A stretch of DNA of 64,000 bases from NCBI RefSeq assembly GCF_020881035.1, contig NZ_JAJITC010000011.1, positions 1 to 64,000 on the forward strand. Direction: 5' to 3'. Source of the DNA: Paraburkholderia translucens (GTDB lineage Bacteria > Pseudomonadota > Gammaproteobacteria > Burkholderiales > Burkholderiaceae). The position numbers and the translations under genes were made by a program. Position 1 is the stretch's first letter. Every line of letters starts with the position of its first letter. This document shows positions 63,060-64,000 of this stretch, one piece after another. The notes under the pieces were generated by a model. The model was not told the DNA's origin and made no database searches. It saw only the letters and a program-made list of their open reading frames with translations.

Positions 63060-63488
63060 TCAGCCCAGCGCCTGTTCGATTTCCTGCCGCACCGCTTCGC
63101 GCAGCAGCGTGGCGTGCGCCCGACGCGACGACAGCATCGCTTCAGACACCGTGCGCTGGCGCGGCGCCCAGATTGGCAGGGGGAAATGCGCGTCGTTCGA
63201 GAAACGCGGAATTACGTGCCAGTGCACGTGCGGCACCTGGTTGCCGAGGCTCGCGAGATTCACCTTGGCGGGCTGCATCACGCGCCGCTGCGCGCGCTCG
63301 ACCGCGTACACGGCCTTCATCACGTGATCCCGTTCGGCGGCCGACAGGTCCGAAAACTCCGCGACGTGCGCATTCCAGATCACGCGGCAAAAGCCCGGGT
63401 AATCGTGTTCGTCGGCGAGGACGACCCGCAGCGAGTCGTCCTGCCACAGCACATCGCCGCCATCTTCACGGCAAAAAACGCAGTCCAT
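63060..63488 (-). CDS. HIT family nucleotide-binding hydrolase
   Basis: 142 residues with the histidine-triad motif HVHWHVIPR (HxHxHxx) near residue 92 and an N-terminal CVFC pair (C3, C6) that could bind zinc. HIT proteins hydrolyse nucleotide-linked phosphoramidates or dinucleoside phosphates in the cytoplasm. ATG at 63488 has a GAGGA element upstream. It is followed, leftward, by DUF971, ubiE. Confidence 0.92.
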   Translation of the reverse strand: MDCVFCREDGGDVLWQDDSLRVVLADEHDYPGFCRVIWNAHVAEFSDLSAAERDHVMKAVYAVERAQRRVMQPAKVNLASLGNQVPHVHWHVIPRFSNDAHFPLPIWAPRQRTVSEAMLSSRRAHATLLREAVRQEIEQALG

Positions 63489-63521
63489 CGTCGTCCTCGG
63501 CAAAAAACGTTGGTCGTGCCA

Positions 63522-64000
63522 TTAAACCAGCACGCGCTCGATACCGCCATTGTTCGCCCGTTGAACGTAGTCCGCCATCCAGTTCTCGCCCAGAACGTGG
63601 CGCGCCATTTCGACCACGATGTAGTCCGCCTCGGTACCCGCGTCTTCGTTGTAGCGCGACAACCCCTGCAGGCAGGACGGGCAGCTCGTAAGGATCTTCA
63701 CGTCGGTTGCGCCGTTCGGTTGCGGACCGTCGCCAGCCTTCAGCACCGAGCCGTTCGGCGCGCCGGCGGCGCCGGCCGATGCATTGGCTGCGTTGATCGC
63801 ATTCGCGCCCGCTTCGGCGAGGACCGGAATGCCGCGCAGCTTCGCCGCGCCCTTGCGGATCTCCTCTTCCTTGCGGAAGCGCACCTGCGTGGAGATGTCG
63901 GGACGCGTGACCGCGAGCGTGCCCGATTCGCCGCAGCAACGATCGTTCTTCTCTATCTTGTAGCCGTCCTTCTCCGAGCCCATCAGCTGATTGACGAGCT
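63522..64000 (-). CDS. FAD-linked/Fe-S oxidoreductase, C-terminal end (5' cut by window)
   Basis: About 159 C-terminal residues of a larger protein whose frame is still open at the window edge. The motifs RCCGESGT and TSCPSCLQG are cysteine-rich CCG-type domain signatures of glycolate oxidase GlcF-like and heterodisulfide reductase-like iron-sulfur modules. The context fits the large FAD/FMN-binding oxidoreductases (DUF3683 type, over 1,300 residues) of Burkholderia; the FAD domain would lie beyond 64000. Substrate unknown. Confidence 0.8.
   Translation of the reverse strand, partial: LVNQLMGSEKDGYKIEKNDRCCGESGTLAVTRPDISTQVRFRKEEEIRKGAAKLRGIPVLAEAGANAINAANASAGAAGAPNGSVLKAGDGPQPNGATDVKILTSCPSCLQGLSRYNEDAGTEADYIVVEMARHVLGENWMADYVQRANNGGIERVLV

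Overview
The window looks like a chromosomal segment of a high-GC betaproteobacterium of the Burkholderia/Paraburkholderia group. This is inferred from the strong GC bias, the protein sequences, and gene neighbourhoods typical of that group: a split pqiA-pqiA-pqiB-pqiC set, glyQ-glyS-gmhB-plsC, a surA-lptD cluster facing amgK-murU, and an aspS-to-ubi block. It is mostly core-genome housekeeping DNA. No rRNA, tRNA, CRISPR array, integrase or origin was recognised.

Layout. 1-0.3 kb: the tail of an IS transposase and two back-to-back terminators. 0.4-2.2 kb (minus): two YceI proteins and a cytochrome b561. 2.5-6.3 kb: Pqi/MCE envelope lipid-transport operon. 6.6-7.9 kb: a THUMP-domain rRNA methyltransferase. 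7.9-9.9 kb: a small AT-richer island (two overlapping unknown genes and a 5'-truncated AlpA-like gene) abutting a chemoreceptor pseudogene that runs to 10.4 kb. 10.6-11.7 kb: a VOC protein and a WYL regulator. 11.8-14.8 kb (minus): three-subunit proton-translocating transhydrogenase. 15.0-18.7 kb: Nudix hydrolase, mnmA and a membrane-anchored glutamate-synthase-like protein. 18.9-24.3 kb: glyQ, glyS, gmhB, plsC and a YgjP-like metalloprotease. 24.4-28.3 kb (minus): polar amino-acid ABC transporter with an IclR regulator, divergent from glyoxalase I (28.6 kb). 29.1-34.9 kb (minus): rsmA, pdxA, surA and lptD, divergent from amgK-murU (35.1-36.9 kb). 36.9-43.3 kb: ABC exporter, YciA thioesterase, GST and a GGDEF-EAL protein. 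43.5-45.1 kb: a nitrate-reductase-associated protein divergent from fdhD. 45.1-52.4 kb (minus): fatty-acid beta-oxidation genes (TetR regulator, FadE-type dehydrogenase, FadN-type bifunctional enzyme, FadA thiolase, enoyl-CoA isomerase/hydratase). 52.6-64 kb (minus): clsB, nudB, aspS, DUF502, FmdB, a TPMT-like methyltransferase, ubiB, ubiJ-like, Tim44-like, ubiE, DUF971, HIT and the 3' end of a large FAD/Fe-S oxidoreductase.

How the genes connect. Envelope biogenesis is a recurring theme: Pqi/MCE lipid transport, heptose synthesis (gmhB), PlsC, SurA/LptD, AmgK-MurU cell-wall recycling and cardiolipin synthase. A second theme is respiration and redox: transhydrogenase, the ubiquinone genes, cytochrome b561 and FdhD. 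The less ordinary material is (i) the island and chemoreceptor scar at 7.9-10.4 kb, (ii) a family of about 38-bp hairpin repeats inside two minus-strand operons, (iii) an exact 14-bp-period minisatellite at 43.5 kb, and (iv) an 18-bp perfect palindrome upstream of the TetR gene that matches the remembered PsrA-type fatty-acid regulator motif. I did not find convincing evidence of a large undescribed system. The two-gene island is the best candidate for something uncharacterised.
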